Assembly (NCBI GenBank): GCA_013284265.1
Contig: JABTBR010000048.1
Coordinates: 1 to 58,625 of the forward strand
DNA: 58,625 bases
Reading direction: 5' to 3'
Origin: Oxalobacteraceae bacterium
GTDB lineage: Bacteria > Pseudomonadota > Gammaproteobacteria > Burkholderiales > Burkholderiaceae_D
The translations under genes were made by a program, and so were the position numbers. This document shows, piece by piece, positions 44,336 to 53,151 of the stretch. The notes below the pieces were generated by a model. That model was not told the DNA's origin. It ran no database searches and saw only the letters and a program-made list of their open reading frames with translations. The stretch's first letter is position 1, and the number at the start of each line of letters is the position of its first letter.

Positions 44336-44447
44336 AACCCAGGGCGTAACCCTGGGGTCTGACCCGGCGGGTCAGACCCCGGCTCTTTGCCGTGGGTTCT
44401 AAGGGTGTAGCGGCGCGCTGCCGTTTTAAAGGCGTAGCGGCGCGCTG
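44336..44447 (+). repeat. Dispersed palindromic repeat, short form, with direct repeats (copy E)
   Basis: The core 44336–44398 (63 bp) runs AACCCAGGGC, GTAACCCTGGGG, central palindrome TCTGACCC/GGGTCAGA, CCCCGGCTCTTT and GCCGTGGGTT. Two direct copies of TAGCGGCGCGCTG follow (44408–44420 and 44435–44447). It lies just beyond the 3' end of the penicillin-binding protein gene and in front of the TAXI gene. Confidence 0.85.
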
Positions 44448-44454
44448 GCTTTGT

Positions 44455-47400
44455 TTAACCGCCGCACTGCTGCAGCGGCACGCTGCCCGCGGCGCTGGCC
44501 GGAATGGCGGTGGGCTTCAGGCCGGAGGCCGGCGCAGCGCCGCCCGCGGCGGCCCCGGCGGCCCCCAGCGTCGCCGCCGTCTTCAGCAAGCCCCCCTTGG
44601 CCACCGGATTCGGTTCGATCAGCGGCATCAGGCTAGGCGCCAGCACCACCAGCAGCTGCACCGGCAAGGCGCTGGTGAAGTCGTAATGCTTCGCTTCCGG
44701 CCCGTGCACATAGGCCGTCATGCTGCCGAAGAAGCGCTCGCCGATATTGAACACGAAGGTCGCCGAACGGTTCACATAGCGCGACTCGATCAGCCGTCCG
44801 CCGCCACCATAGACGTCGAAGCGCTGGTCGCCGGTGCCGGTCTTGCCGCCCACGGGAATGTTTACGCCATCCGAACCGACGAAGGCGGTACGCACCCGCT
44901 TGGCGGTGCCGTCCGACACCACGCCGCGCACGGCATCGGCCACCACGCGCGCCACTTCCGGCGCCAGCACCTGTTCATTGTTGCTGGCCTTGCCGCGCGT
45001 GAGCAAGGTTTCGTATGGCGTGCCCGAGGCGAAGTGCAGCGAGGAAATGCGCTGGCTGCCCTTGCGCACGCCGCCGTTGACGATGATGCCCATCAGCTCG
45101 GCCAGCGCGGCCGGCCGGTCGGCCGAGGCGCCCAGCGTGGTCGCATACGAGGGCACCAGCGAGTCGAAGGGATAACCCATTTTCTTCCACTGGCGATGGA
45201 TCTCGGCAAAGCCTTCCATTTCCAGCAGGCCGGCGATGCGCTTGTCCTGCGCATGCTTGTGGTGGGTCTTGAACAGCCATTGATAGACTTCCTGGCGTTC
45301 CTTGTCGGAAGCGGCCATCATCGCCGACAAGGTCGCGTCCTGATGGCTGCGCATATACGCGACCATCCACAGTTCCAGCGGATGCACGCTGGCCAGATAG
45401 CCGCGGTCGGCCAGCGACCATTTGTCGATGCCGTACTGTTCGTAGAGCTTGCTGACGCGTTCGGCCGGCACCTCGTTCTGCGACGGCAGATTGTCTTTCA
45501 GGAAGGTGGCGAACTGCGCTTCGGTAGCCTGCGGATACAGGGTGCGGTAAATCACCGCCAGGCGCACCGGCGTGCTGCGGATATTGGCCAGCAGCACCTT
45601 GTCGAGTTCATCCGGCTTCTTGCCCTTGTACTTGCCGTAGAAGCGCGCCAGGAACTCGCGCCCTTCCTTGTCGGCGAAGCGCGCCAGGTAGCCGGCGCGG
45701 CGCGGATCGTCCGAGTCCGACAGCAGCGAGGCCGAGGAACCCGGGGTCTGGAACATATAGAACTTGGCCACGTCGCGCATCAGGCGCACGAACACCAGAT
45801 TGGTCGAATGGCGCAGCGCCTCGGTCACGGTCAGGATGCGGCTGTCGTCATCCTTGGAGAAGTTGCCGAAGTGATGCAGGCCGCCGCCGGTGAAGAAACC
45901 CTCGCCCGGATTGCCCGAATACTTGCGCTCCATGGCCGCGTCCAGCATGGGCCGCAGCTCGCGTCCGCCCTTGTCCAGCGGCAGGGCCTTGAAGTATTCC
46001 ACGCCCCATTGCGACAGCTTGTCCTGCGGGTCGATGATGACCTTGCCCAGCGCGGCGCCGTCCATGTCCTTGTATTTCTTGTGCAGCTGGTCGACGATAT
46101 CCAGATAGGTGACCAGGGTGCGCAGCTTGGCGGTGGAACCGAGGTCCAGCTTGGCGCCCTCGTTGATGTCGAGCGGCTGGTCGTAATTGTCCGTCTGCAG
46201 GCGCAGCAGATTGGTCTGCTCGCCCTTTTCCAGCAAGGTGAAGCTGTACACCACATTGGCCGGGTCGCCATTGCCCAGCATGCCCTTGCCGGTCAGGCCG
46301 GCGGCCTTGGCGCGCTCGGGGTCGCGCAGGTCGCGCAGCACCTGGGTGACGGCGCGCTGCGCCTGGGCGTCGAGCGTGCTGACCACCGACAGGTCCAGGC
46401 GGTCGAGGTTGTACATGCGGTTGTCGCCCAGCAGATTGGCCAGGTGGGTGCGGATCGCGTTGGACGCCTTGCGCGTGACAAAGCTCATCGGCGGGGCCGA
46501 CTGCACGCCCGAGCCGGTGGCCGGATGCAGGCGCACGGCCAGCGCGGCGTCGCGCAGGGCCGGCGTGATCACGCCATCCTGGGCCAGCACGCGCAGATGG
46601 CTGTTGGACAGGGTTTCCAGGTCGGCCGCGCCATCGCCCAGGTAGTAACTGGGACGGCGCTGGGCGATCATCAGGCTGAGCGCTTCCTTGAATACCAGGG
46701 CGCTGCCGGGCTGGTCCATCTTGCCGCTGAGCAGACGGTTGACTTCATCGAAATCGCGTCCATACCAGACCCACATGCCGTCGCCGATACCGTTGACTTC
46801 GCCATAGCCGGGCTTGGCCGACAGCGGCACCGTGTTCAGATAATCGACGACGATCTGGCGCCGCACCTGCGAGGTATCCTCGCCCTGCTGGTAGGCGCGC
46901 AGGCTGGCCGAGACCATCTGCTGCAATTTGTCCTTGAGCGAGCTGGTGCGCCCTTCCGGCGAGTGACGGTATTTCTCGATCTGGGTCGCCAGCGTGCTGC
47001 CGCCGGCCGGCCGGTGGCCGCCGCTGATGGTGCTGACCGATTTTTCCAGCACCGCCTTGCTCAGGCGGTCCCATTCGACGGCCGGATTGCGTTTCGGGTA
47101 CTTGTTGTCGAGCAGTTCGCGGTTCTCGATGAACAGCAGGCTGTTGACCAGCGCCACCGGCGCCTCGCCGAACTTGCCGTACACCCGTTCCGGATAGCTG
47201 GCGGCGAACAGCGGCTGGGCGCGGCAATCGTAGATCGCCAGGCCGGTCTTGGTTTTTTCGCGGAAGGTGGTAAACACGCCCATATCGGCCAGTTCGATCA
47301 TCTTCGGCGAGAAGCGTGCCTGGGCCGTCACCGCATAATCCCTGGCACGCAGCTTGCCAAGGTAGTCGGGCATATTCGCGTAGCCGAGCCGCTCGTCATA

Positions 47401-47703
47401 CGGGCTGTCCTTGGGGAAGCGGATCGCATTGCTGATGCCCGGCTCCACCTTATAGGTCAGCTTGCCCACCAGGCCGGAAAAGAACTGGGCCTGCAGGTCG
47501 GAACTGCGGGTTTCGTGCACGCCCCACCAGACGCCGAAGGACAGCAGGATCAGCAGGATCAGCAGGAAGCCGTTGCGCGCGCGCTTGCGCGCACGCGGCT
47601 TTGCCGGCGGCGCATCAGGCGCATGCGCAGGCTCGTGGACGGGCTCGGACTCGGGCTGAGCCTGGGCCAGCAGGGCGGAAGTGTCGGAATTATCGTTTTG
47701 CAT
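44455..47703 (-). CDS. Large class A penicillin-binding protein (transglycosylase plus transpeptidase)
   Basis: 1082 residues from the ATG at 47703 (MQNDNSDTSALLAQ); in-frame starts up to 47844 would add an Arg-rich extension. A Pro/Glu-rich cytoplasmic tail is followed by a transmembrane helix (about 45–62). The GT51 domain shows ENRELLDNKYP (Glu193) and GGSTLATQIEKY (234–245). The transpeptidase has SxxK (Ser523–Lys526), SxN (STN 633–635) and KTG (954–956), all intact. Two oddities stand out: the first GT51 motif lacks the usual Asp and His, and about 320 residues separate SxN from KTG, leaving room for an inserted domain near 660–850. It probably polymerises and cross-links peptidoglycan; it is not a canonical PBP1a. 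Confidence 0.85.
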   Translation of the reverse strand: MQNDNSDTSALLAQAQPESEPVHEPAHAPDAPPAKPRARKRARNGFLLILLILLSFGVWWGVHETRSSDLQAQFFSGLVGKLTYKVEPGISNAIRFPKDSPYDERLGYANMPDYLGKLRARDYAVTAQARFSPKMIELADMGVFTTFREKTKTGLAIYDCRAQPLFAASYPERVYGKFGEAPVALVNSLLFIENRELLDNKYPKRNPAVEWDRLSKAVLEKSVSTISGGHRPAGGSTLATQIEKYRHSPEGRTSSLKDKLQQMVSASLRAYQQGEDTSQVRRQIVVDYLNTVPLSAKPGYGEVNGIGDGMWVWYGRDFDEVNRLLSGKMDQPGSALVFKEALSLMIAQRRPSYYLGDGAADLETLSNSHLRVLAQDGVITPALRDAALAVRLHPATGSGVQSAPPMSFVTRKASNAIRTHLANLLGDNRMYNLDRLDLSVVSTLDAQAQRAVTQVLRDLRDPERAKAAGLTGKGMLGNGDPANVVYSFTLLEKGEQTNLLRLQTDNYDQPLDINEGAKLDLGSTAKLRTLVTYLDIVDQLHKKYKDMDGAALGKVIIDPQDKLSQWGVEYFKALPLDKGGRELRPMLDAAMERKYSGNPGEGFFTGGGLHHFGNFSKDDDSRILTVTEALRHSTNLVFVRLMRDVAKFYMFQTPGSSASLLSDSDDPRRAGYLARFADKEGREFLARFYGKYKGKKPDELDKVLLANIRSTPVRLAVIYRTLYPQATEAQFATFLKDNLPSQNEVPAERVSKLYEQYGIDKWSLADRGYLASVHPLELWMVAYMRSHQDATLSAMMAASDKERQEVYQWLFKTHHKHAQDKRIAGLLEMEGFAEIHRQWKKMGYPFDSLVPSYATTLGASADRPAALAELMGIIVNGGVRKGSQRISSLHFASGTPYETLLTRGKASNNEQVLAPEVARVVADAVRGVVSDGTAKRVRTAFVGSDGVNIPVGGKTGTGDQRFDVYGGGGRLIESRYVNRSATFVFNIGERFFGSMTAYVHGPEAKHYDFTSALPVQLLVVLAPSLMPLIEPNPVAKGGLLKTAATLGAAGAAAGGAAPASGLKPTAIPASAAGSVPLQQCGG

Positions 47704-48045
47704 GGGAGTTGGGACGGCGCGCAAATGTCGGCCTCGGCCATAACCGATCGCTGCCGCCCCGGCACGCAACTTGCGCACCGCGCGTACAACGAGGCGGGGC
47801 CGGCGGAAACGTCGATTGCTTAACATATTGTTCAAACCGGTCATTCGTGTGTTTCAGTGATACTGACTGCCATTTCTTACGAGTACGAAGCCCGCACACG
47901 CTGGGATCTGGAGTGAGCGCTTTCGTCTGATGCCGATCTCAATCGATCGCGCGAAAAAAGCTTCCGCGCTTGCCATCCATTGCACCACATCGGCGTCGCG
48001 CCAACGGTGCGGACCGCAGAAAAAATGCGCTTGGTAGTTTATTTT
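47704..48045. other. Intergenic region upstream of the penicillin-binding protein gene
   Basis: About 340 bp. The first 140 bp (to 47844) could belong to an N-terminally longer protein. The rest is of lower GC content and should hold the promoter. I see no RNA gene or repeat copy here. Confidence 0.4.
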
Positions 48046-48088
48046 CGCAAAAAAACAACGGCGTTCTTCCTTCCGAAAGAACGCCGTC
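48046..48088 (-). terminator. Terminator after the CinA-type gene
   Basis: ACGGCGTTCTT (48058–48068) pairs with AAGAACGCCGT (48077–48087). On the minus strand it ends in a T-rich run (plus 48049–48055). It lies 27 bp past the stop. Confidence 0.85.
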
Positions 48089-48114
48089 CAGTCCGCTTTC
48101 GCGGCGGCTGTTTT

Positions 48115-48900
48115 TTACAAAGCGCGATACTCGACCTTGAGCTTGTCGAGTTCACCACAGAGTTGCAAAAATGCTTGCGCGGTCTGGCCCGGTTCGCCCT
48201 TGACGCCCAGTTCGATATGCCGGCGCGTAGTGGCGTCGCCCACGCTGGGCAGGCTGAACACCTTGACCAGGGGGAACTGCTGCTCCAGCGCCACCATCAG
48301 CGGCGTCAGCGCCGACTCGGCCGCCTCGAACACCAGCAGCGCCTGCTCGATGCGCGGCTCGCGGTTGAACAGATCGGCGTACTGGGTGTCGAGCACCCAT
48401 TCGATCATCGGCCAGGCCATCACCGGGAAGCCCGGCACGAAGTAATGGCGCTGCAGCGCGAAGCCGGCCACATTGTTGTAGGGATTCGGAATCAGCGCCG
48501 CGCCTTCGGCAAATTCCGCCATCTTCAGCCGGTGCAGATTCTCCGCCGAGTTCAGGTCGGCCGGATGGCCGCTCTCCTCGCCCATCTGCACGATGCGCTG
48601 CTGGATGTTCTGCTTGCCCTGCGCGTGCAGGCGCAGCGGCAGGCCCAGCGCGTCGGCCGCGGCCTGGCGGGTGTGGTCGTCCGGCGTGGCGCCGATGCCG
48701 CCGCAGCAGAACACGATGTCGCCGCTGGCGAAGGTGCGTTTGAGCGTGGCGACGATGCGCGCCGGGTCGTCGCCCAGCACCTCGGCCCAGCCCAGTTGCA
48801 GGCCGCGCGCGGCCAGCAGTTGCACCACCTTGGGGAAGTGCTGGTCGACCCGCCTGCCGGACAGGATTTCGTCGCCGATGATAATGAGTCCGATCGCCAT
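48115..48900 (-). CDS. CinA N-terminal-type molybdopterin-binding-fold protein
   Basis: 261 residues: a MoCF/MogA-like domain (about 1–170) with IIIGDEILSGRRVDQHF, VFCCGGIGATPDDHTRQAAA and YFVPGFPVMAWPMIEW, plus a short C-terminal extension. This is the COG1058 competence/damage-inducible protein A family without the C-terminal CinA amidase domain; the family includes NMN-deamidase- and ADP-ribose-pyrophosphatase-related members. The start is 47 bp after the EI24-protein stop, so it may be the fifth gene of that operon. The precise reaction is not predictable. Confidence 0.88.
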   Translation of the reverse strand: MAIGLIIIGDEILSGRRVDQHFPKVVQLLAARGLQLGWAEVLGDDPARIVATLKRTFASGDIVFCCGGIGATPDDHTRQAAADALGLPLRLHAQGKQNIQQRIVQMGEESGHPADLNSAENLHRLKMAEFAEGAALIPNPYNNVAGFALQRHYFVPGFPVMAWPMIEWVLDTQYADLFNREPRIEQALLVFEAAESALTPLMVALEQQFPLVKVFSLPSVGDATTRRHIELGVKGEPGQTAQAFLQLCGELDKLKVEYRAL

Positions 48901-48947
48901 GGTATATGCCTTGTCTGATACAAAAGGTGGTTGATAGGGGGAGCAAG

Positions 48948-49817
48948 CTATACGGATCGCGTATCGGCTTGTTCAGCAACAAGTTCTTTCAGCGCGGACG
49001 GGATCGCCGCCTCACGCGCGCGCAGCGTCGCCAGCGCCTCCAGGCAATAATAAGTGAACCACAGGCCGGAGAAGATAAACACCAGCACATACAGCCAGAT
49101 CGACAGGGCCGCCAGGAAAGGCATCATGAACAGCAGCGACACGGTGCCGCCCACCCAGATCAGGCCGGGAATGGCGCCGGCCACGCCCGAGGCCACGCCG
49201 ATCGCCAGCAAGGGCCAGCGGTGCTCATGCTGGATGGTGGCGCGCTCCTCGGCACTGGCGTATTCGGCCAGCGCGTCGTAAGCCATCACGCGGCTGCTCA
49301 TCCAGCCCCACAGCAGCGCATGCACCACCAGCGCCAGCGGCGGAAAACCATACAGCGGCATCGTCAGCAGCCAGACCGCGATGAAGATCGCAAACGTGCG
49401 CAGGGCCGTCAACACGCTGCCGGCCAGGCTGCCGCCATGCTTCTGCTGCAGTTGCGCGAAGTGGCGCGCGCCCACCAGGCGCTCGACCGCCGGCATCGCC
49501 GCCACGCCGATGAAGATCAGCGCCGTCAAGATCATCAGCGGCAGCAGCAGCAACATCGCGATGAAGGGCACGATCACCGTTTTCAGCGCGCCCAGACCGA
49601 GCGCGGCCAGCGTGCTGCCGCTGACCTGGAACAGGCCATACTCGGTGAACACGGCTTGCAGATAATCCATCAGCGGCTGTATGCCCATATACAGCAGGCC
49701 GGCCCACAACAGCACCGACAGGACGAAGGGCAGCACGCTGAGCATCACCACACGCAAGCTCATTTGCGCTACCAGCGCGCGCCCGTAGGCCCGCATTATT
49801 CCAGCTGTTGCTCCCAT
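48948..49817 (-). CDS. EI24 domain-containing integral membrane protein
   Basis: 289 residues from the ATG at 49817, which overlaps the stop of the fatty acid hydroxylase gene (ATGA). A second possible start, MRAYGRALVAQ, lies 21 bases further in. Several long hydrophobic segments at about 30–55, 75–105, 150–180 and 210–255 and the text PLYGFPPLALVVHALLWGWM fit the EI24/CysZ family. CysZ imports sulfate, but many betaproteobacterial EI24 proteins are uncharacterised, and no cysteine genes are adjacent, so a sulfate role should not be assumed. Confidence 0.85.
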   Translation of the reverse strand: MGATAGIMRAYGRALVAQMSLRVVMLSVLPFVLSVLLWAGLLYMGIQPLMDYLQAVFTEYGLFQVSGSTLAALGLGALKTVIVPFIAMLLLLPLMILTALIFIGVAAMPAVERLVGARHFAQLQQKHGGSLAGSVLTALRTFAIFIAVWLLTMPLYGFPPLALVVHALLWGWMSSRVMAYDALAEYASAEERATIQHEHRWPLLAIGVASGVAGAIPGLIWVGGTVSLLFMMPFLAALSIWLYVLVFIFSGLWFTYYCLEALATLRAREAAIPSALKELVAEQADTRSV

Positions 49818-50812
49818 CAAGAACGCTCCTTGCTCATGAATTCCACCATACGTTTCAAACCCCGCCATTGCTGGGACCAAAAGCTGTTTCCGTAATCGCG
49901 CCCGGGACGCAGGCTGCCATCGGCCTGCTTGCGCGCCAGCTGGTCGCGGATGCCGGTCGGCTCGAACACCGGCCGGAAGTTCGCCGTGCCGAACAGGATA
50001 TCCCACAGCGGCAGCAGCACGGCGAAATTGCAGCCGCCCAGCGTGCCCTTGCCCTGCGATTCATGGCCGACCCCGATCGCGTGGTGCATGCGATGATAGC
50101 GCGGCGACACCAGCAGGCGCTCGCCGATGGCGCCGAAATGCAGGCGTACATTGGCATGCTGCAGGCTTTGCAGTATCCGCGCGATCGACACCAGCAACAC
50201 ATACTGCTGCGGCTGCACGCCGATCGCCAGCGCCACCAGGCCCATATAGACGTCGCGCAGCAGATCGTCCAGCAGATGGTTGCGGTTGTCGCTCCACAGA
50301 TTCATGTTCCGCTGGCTGTGATGCAGGCTGTGCAGGCCCCACCACCAGCTGAACTGGTGCGAGGCGCGGTGATACCAGTAATCGAAGAAATCCAGTACCA
50401 CGAAATACAGCACGAAGCTGGCGAAGGGACTGATGCCGGGCCAGAAGGTTTCCAGATTGACCGGATGGATATTCTCCAGCCGCAGCAAGGCAGCCAGGCT
50501 GTCCAGCAGCGGATCGAGCGTGAAGAAGATCAGCACCGAAAACAGACCGACCCGGTGCAGCACGGTGTAGACAAAATCGTTCCAGCGCGCGCGGCTGTCG
50601 CTCAAGGCATGCACGGGAATCAGCGCCTCCATCGGCCGCAGCACCAGGAACAGCAGCAGCAATTCGCCCATGCCGGTCAGCAGCCACTCGGTGCCTTCGA
50701 AGGCTTCTTCGGTGAATTCGCCCAAGCCCAGGCTGTAGATCAGTGGCTGGATCAGGGTTTCAAACAGCCAGCCCTGGGCGTTGCCGAAGCAGTCGATCAG
50801 GAAGGGGATCAT
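49817..50812 (-). CDS. Sterol desaturase/fatty acid hydroxylase family protein
   Basis: 331 residues from the ATG at 50812, which overlaps the stop of the deacetylase gene (ATGA). This membrane di-iron family is recognised by histidine clusters: YHRASH, HSLHHSQRNMN and RYHRMHHAIG, all present, with hydrophobic segments before and between them. Members hydroxylate or desaturate lipids, carotenoids or sterol-like molecules. Its operon partners are a NodB-type deacetylase, a beta-propeller protein and an EI24 protein. The substrate is unknown. Confidence 0.9.
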   Translation of the reverse strand: MIPFLIDCFGNAQGWLFETLIQPLIYSLGLGEFTEEAFEGTEWLLTGMGELLLLFLVLRPMEALIPVHALSDSRARWNDFVYTVLHRVGLFSVLIFFTLDPLLDSLAALLRLENIHPVNLETFWPGISPFASFVLYFVVLDFFDYWYHRASHQFSWWWGLHSLHHSQRNMNLWSDNRNHLLDDLLRDVYMGLVALAIGVQPQQYVLLVSIARILQSLQHANVRLHFGAIGERLLVSPRYHRMHHAIGVGHESQGKGTLGGCNFAVLLPLWDILFGTANFRPVFEPTGIRDQLARKQADGSLRPGRDYGNSFWSQQWRGLKRMVEFMSKERS

Positions 50813-51657
50813 GGCTGCCGTGGCTGGAACAACTGACGGTAATCGGGATGGCTGCGCAAGGTGGCGAAACAAAAGCCTTTGTCGCGCAAACCGACGATCA
50901 GGGGTTCCAGATTGGCCGGCGCCCACGGGTCCTGGCGCGACCAGATGCCCATATGGGCCAGGAAGATGTCGCCGTCGCGCAGCGCGCCCAGGGATTTTTT
51001 CAGCAGGGCCGCGTTCGGATGCGTATCGCTGGACAATTCATCGCCCGAGAAACCGGCCGCCGACCAGGGCACGTGGGCATAGCCGCAAGCCTGGCCGGCG
51101 GCCAGCGAGCGCGCCGACACCTTGCCGCCCGGCGCGCGCCAGATCGGATCGAGCGCGCGGCCGGTCAGTTGCGCAAAGCGCTGGTCGCTGCGCTTGATCT
51201 CGGCGCAGTAGTCGGCGCCGCTCCATTGCTGGCTCTGGCCGGCGTGGGCGCCGAACTGCGGCTGCACCACGAGGCCGCCCTGCCCGCCGTCTTTTTTCCA
51301 GTACACATGATCGAAGGTATGCGAACCGAAGGCATGGCCCTCGGCCACGCGCGCCTTCCAGTAAGCGGCCCAGGACGGGGCTAGCGAATAATCGCCGCGG
51401 GTGGTTTTTTCGTTGGCCAGGAAGAAGGTGGCCTGCACATGGTGGCGCTTCAGCACCTGGGCGATCAGCTCGGCCTGCGACTGGTTGCCGGTGTCGAAGG
51501 TCAGGTAGATGGTGCCCTGGCAGGCCGGCGCCGGAGCCGGAGCCGACGCAGAGGCCGACGCAGCGCCAGCCCGCGCGGCCGCTGCGGCGCAAGCGCACGC
51601 CAGCAGCGCCAGCAAGCTGGCGCAGGCGGCACGCCGCGCTAGTCCGGGGCGATGCAT
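50809..51657 (-). CDS. Polysaccharide deacetylase (NodB) family protein, variant active site
   Basis: 282 residues from the ATG at 51657, overlapping the stop of the beta-propeller gene (ATGA). A signal peptide (about 1–30) is followed by an Ala/Ser/Pro linker. The NodB fold shows motif 1 as TFDTG rather than TFDDG, motif 2 as SHTFDH, motif 3 as RAPGGK and a late LAHMG. The first Asp (catalytic base) and both metal His residues are kept, but the second Asp, normally a metal ligand, is Thr. It may be an active variant or specialised for another substrate. Periplasmic location is expected. Confidence 0.85.
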   Translation of the reverse strand: MHRPGLARRAACASLLALLACACAAAAARAGAASASASAPAPAPACQGTIYLTFDTGNQSQAELIAQVLKRHHVQATFFLANEKTTRGDYSLAPSWAAYWKARVAEGHAFGSHTFDHVYWKKDGGQGGLVVQPQFGAHAGQSQQWSGADYCAEIKRSDQRFAQLTGRALDPIWRAPGGKVSARSLAAGQACGYAHVPWSAAGFSGDELSSDTHPNAALLKKSLGALRDGDIFLAHMGIWSRQDPWAPANLEPLIVGLRDKGFCFATLRSHPDYRQLFQPRQP

Positions 51658-52625
51658 CAGCGGGCTGCGGCGTTGGCGAAGAACACGCCGTGCGGCGAAC
51701 GCCCCACCGGTATCATCTTGGTGATCTTGCGGGTGACCAGGTCGATCACGGCCACTTTCTTGATCCAGCGCTGGGTGACCCACATGGTCTTGCCGTCGGC
51801 GCTGATTTCCATGCAGTCGGGACCGCCCGGCACATTGATCATGCCGACGTTTTCCAGCGTCTTCTGGTCGATGATATTGATCGAGTTCGAGACCCGGTTC
51901 GACACATAGGTGTGGCGTCCGTCGCCGGCGGAGCGGAAGTTGTGGGTGCCGGCGCCAGCCTTGATGCGCTTGACCGTCTTCTGGCTGCGCCAGTCGATCA
52001 CTTCCACATAATCGCTGCCCATGATGCCGACCAGCAGATACTTGTCGTCCGGCGTCATCGCGATGCCGGCCGGCAGCTTGCCCACCGGGATGGTCCACTT
52101 GACGCTCTGGCTGGCCAGGTCGATGGCGCTGACCTGGTCGCTGCCCTGCTGGGTGATGAAGGCCATGGTGCTGGCGGCGTTGAAGGCCATGTGGCTGGGC
52201 AGCTTGGCCAGCGGGATGCGCTTGGCCAGGCTCAGCTTGCTGCCGTCGTAGCGGTACAGATCGATCCGGTCCAGCCGCAGCGAATTGGCGATGAACCATT
52301 TCTGGTCGGGCGAAAAACCGATCTGGTAAGGGTCGAGAATATCCTTGATGGTGCGCTGCACCTGGCCCGTTTTCGGGTCGAGGAAGATCAGCTCATTGCC
52401 CACCGAGCTGGCCACGATCAGGGATTTATTGTCCGGCGTGGACATCAGGTGGTGCGGTTCCTTGCCCACGGCGAAGGTGGACAGGTCTTTGAAGGTGGAC
52501 TGGTCCAGCAACTGGACGGTGGCGTCACGGGAATTGAGCACTACCACGACATTGGCCTGTGCTGCGGACATGGCCGCGACCAGACAGGCACTGGATACTG
52601 CGATACAACGGAGACTGCGGAGCAT
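51657..52625 (-). CDS. Secreted YVTN-type beta-propeller protein
   Basis: 322 residues from the ATG at 52625; a TTG eight codons upstream is less likely. A signal peptide of about 25 residues ends SAAQANV. The mature protein is a seven-blade-type propeller of about 40-residue repeats, with text such as VGKEPHHLMSTPDNKSLIVAS, VGKLPAGIAMTPDDKYLLVG and VPGGPDCMEISADGKTMWV. Such YncE-like proteins act in the periplasm or outside; their ligands are mostly unknown. It is the first of four genes joined by 4-base overlaps (propeller, deacetylase, hydroxylase, EI24 protein), implying coupled translation. Confidence 0.9.
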   Translation of the reverse strand: MLRSLRCIAVSSACLVAAMSAAQANVVVVLNSRDATVQLLDQSTFKDLSTFAVGKEPHHLMSTPDNKSLIVASSVGNELIFLDPKTGQVQRTIKDILDPYQIGFSPDQKWFIANSLRLDRIDLYRYDGSKLSLAKRIPLAKLPSHMAFNAASTMAFITQQGSDQVSAIDLASQSVKWTIPVGKLPAGIAMTPDDKYLLVGIMGSDYVEVIDWRSQKTVKRIKAGAGTHNFRSAGDGRHTYVSNRVSNSINIIDQKTLENVGMINVPGGPDCMEISADGKTMWVTQRWIKKVAVIDLVTRKITKMIPVGRSPHGVFFANAAAR

Positions 52626-52703
52626 GTAAACAATCGCGAATAAGAGCAAAACGTTATTCTACGTGCAAAAGCCGTCCACATGGCGCTTTAGAACCGCTTG
52701 CTC

Positions 52704-52709
52704 TACAAT
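52704..52709 (+). promoter_or_regulatory. Possible –10 element of the FKBP gene
   Basis: TACAAT 56 bp before the start codon. No good –35 is visible. Confidence 0.3.
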
Positions 52710-52765
52710 TGCTGCCTGTCCCTGATTGACGATCCCTCTTTTTCATCCCGCACCCAAGGAAAATC

Positions 52766-53122
52766 ATGTCCACTATCACCACCGATTCCGGCCTGCAATA
52801 CATCGAACTGACCGTCGGCGAAGGCGCCGAAGCCAAAGCCGGCCAGAATGTCTCCGTGCACTACACCGGCTGGCTGCGCAACGACGACGGCACGAAAGGC
52901 GCCAAATTCGATTCGAGCAAAGACCGCAACGACCCCTTCGAGTTCGCCCTGGGCGCCGGCATGGTCATCCGCGGCTGGGACGAAGGCGTGCAAGGCATGA
53001 AAGTGGGCGGTTCGCGCCAGCTGATCATTCCTGCCGAACTGGGCTACGGTTCGCGCGGCGCCGGCGGCGTGATCCCACCGAACGCCACCCTGATCTTCGA
53101 CGTCGACCTGCTCGGCGTGTAA
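52766..53122 (+). CDS. FKBP-type peptidyl-prolyl cis-trans isomerase
   Basis: 118 residues with AAGGAAA before the ATG. A single small FKBP domain without signal peptide: VSVHYTGWL near 29–37, KFDSSKDRNDPFEF, VIRGWDEGVQGMKVGG and the C-terminal IPPNATLIFDVDLLGV. The length and the conserved YTGWL/VIRGWDEG motifs match cytoplasmic FkbP-type isomerases. It accelerates proline isomerisation during folding. It converges on the anti-sigma-like gene with 29 bp between the ends. Confidence 0.95.
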   Translation: MSTITTDSGLQYIELTVGEGAEAKAGQNVSVHYTGWLRNDDGTKGAKFDSSKDRNDPFEFALGAGMVIRGWDEGVQGMKVGGSRQLIIPAELGYGSRGAGGVIPPNATLIFDVDLLGV

Positions 53123-53151
53123 TTCCCCCGCGCCGGTCAGCCCGCCATGGT

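Noticed and set aside
44392..47823. 1143-codon plus-strand frame opposite the penicillin-binding protein
   Set aside because: The opposite strand has all PBP motifs in order. This frame has none and starts in the repeat copy E.
49818..50006. Longer start for the EI24 protein
   Set aside because: The extra residues are read from the hydroxylase gene in another frame. The ATG at 49817 has the same 4-base overlap as the other junctions of the operon.
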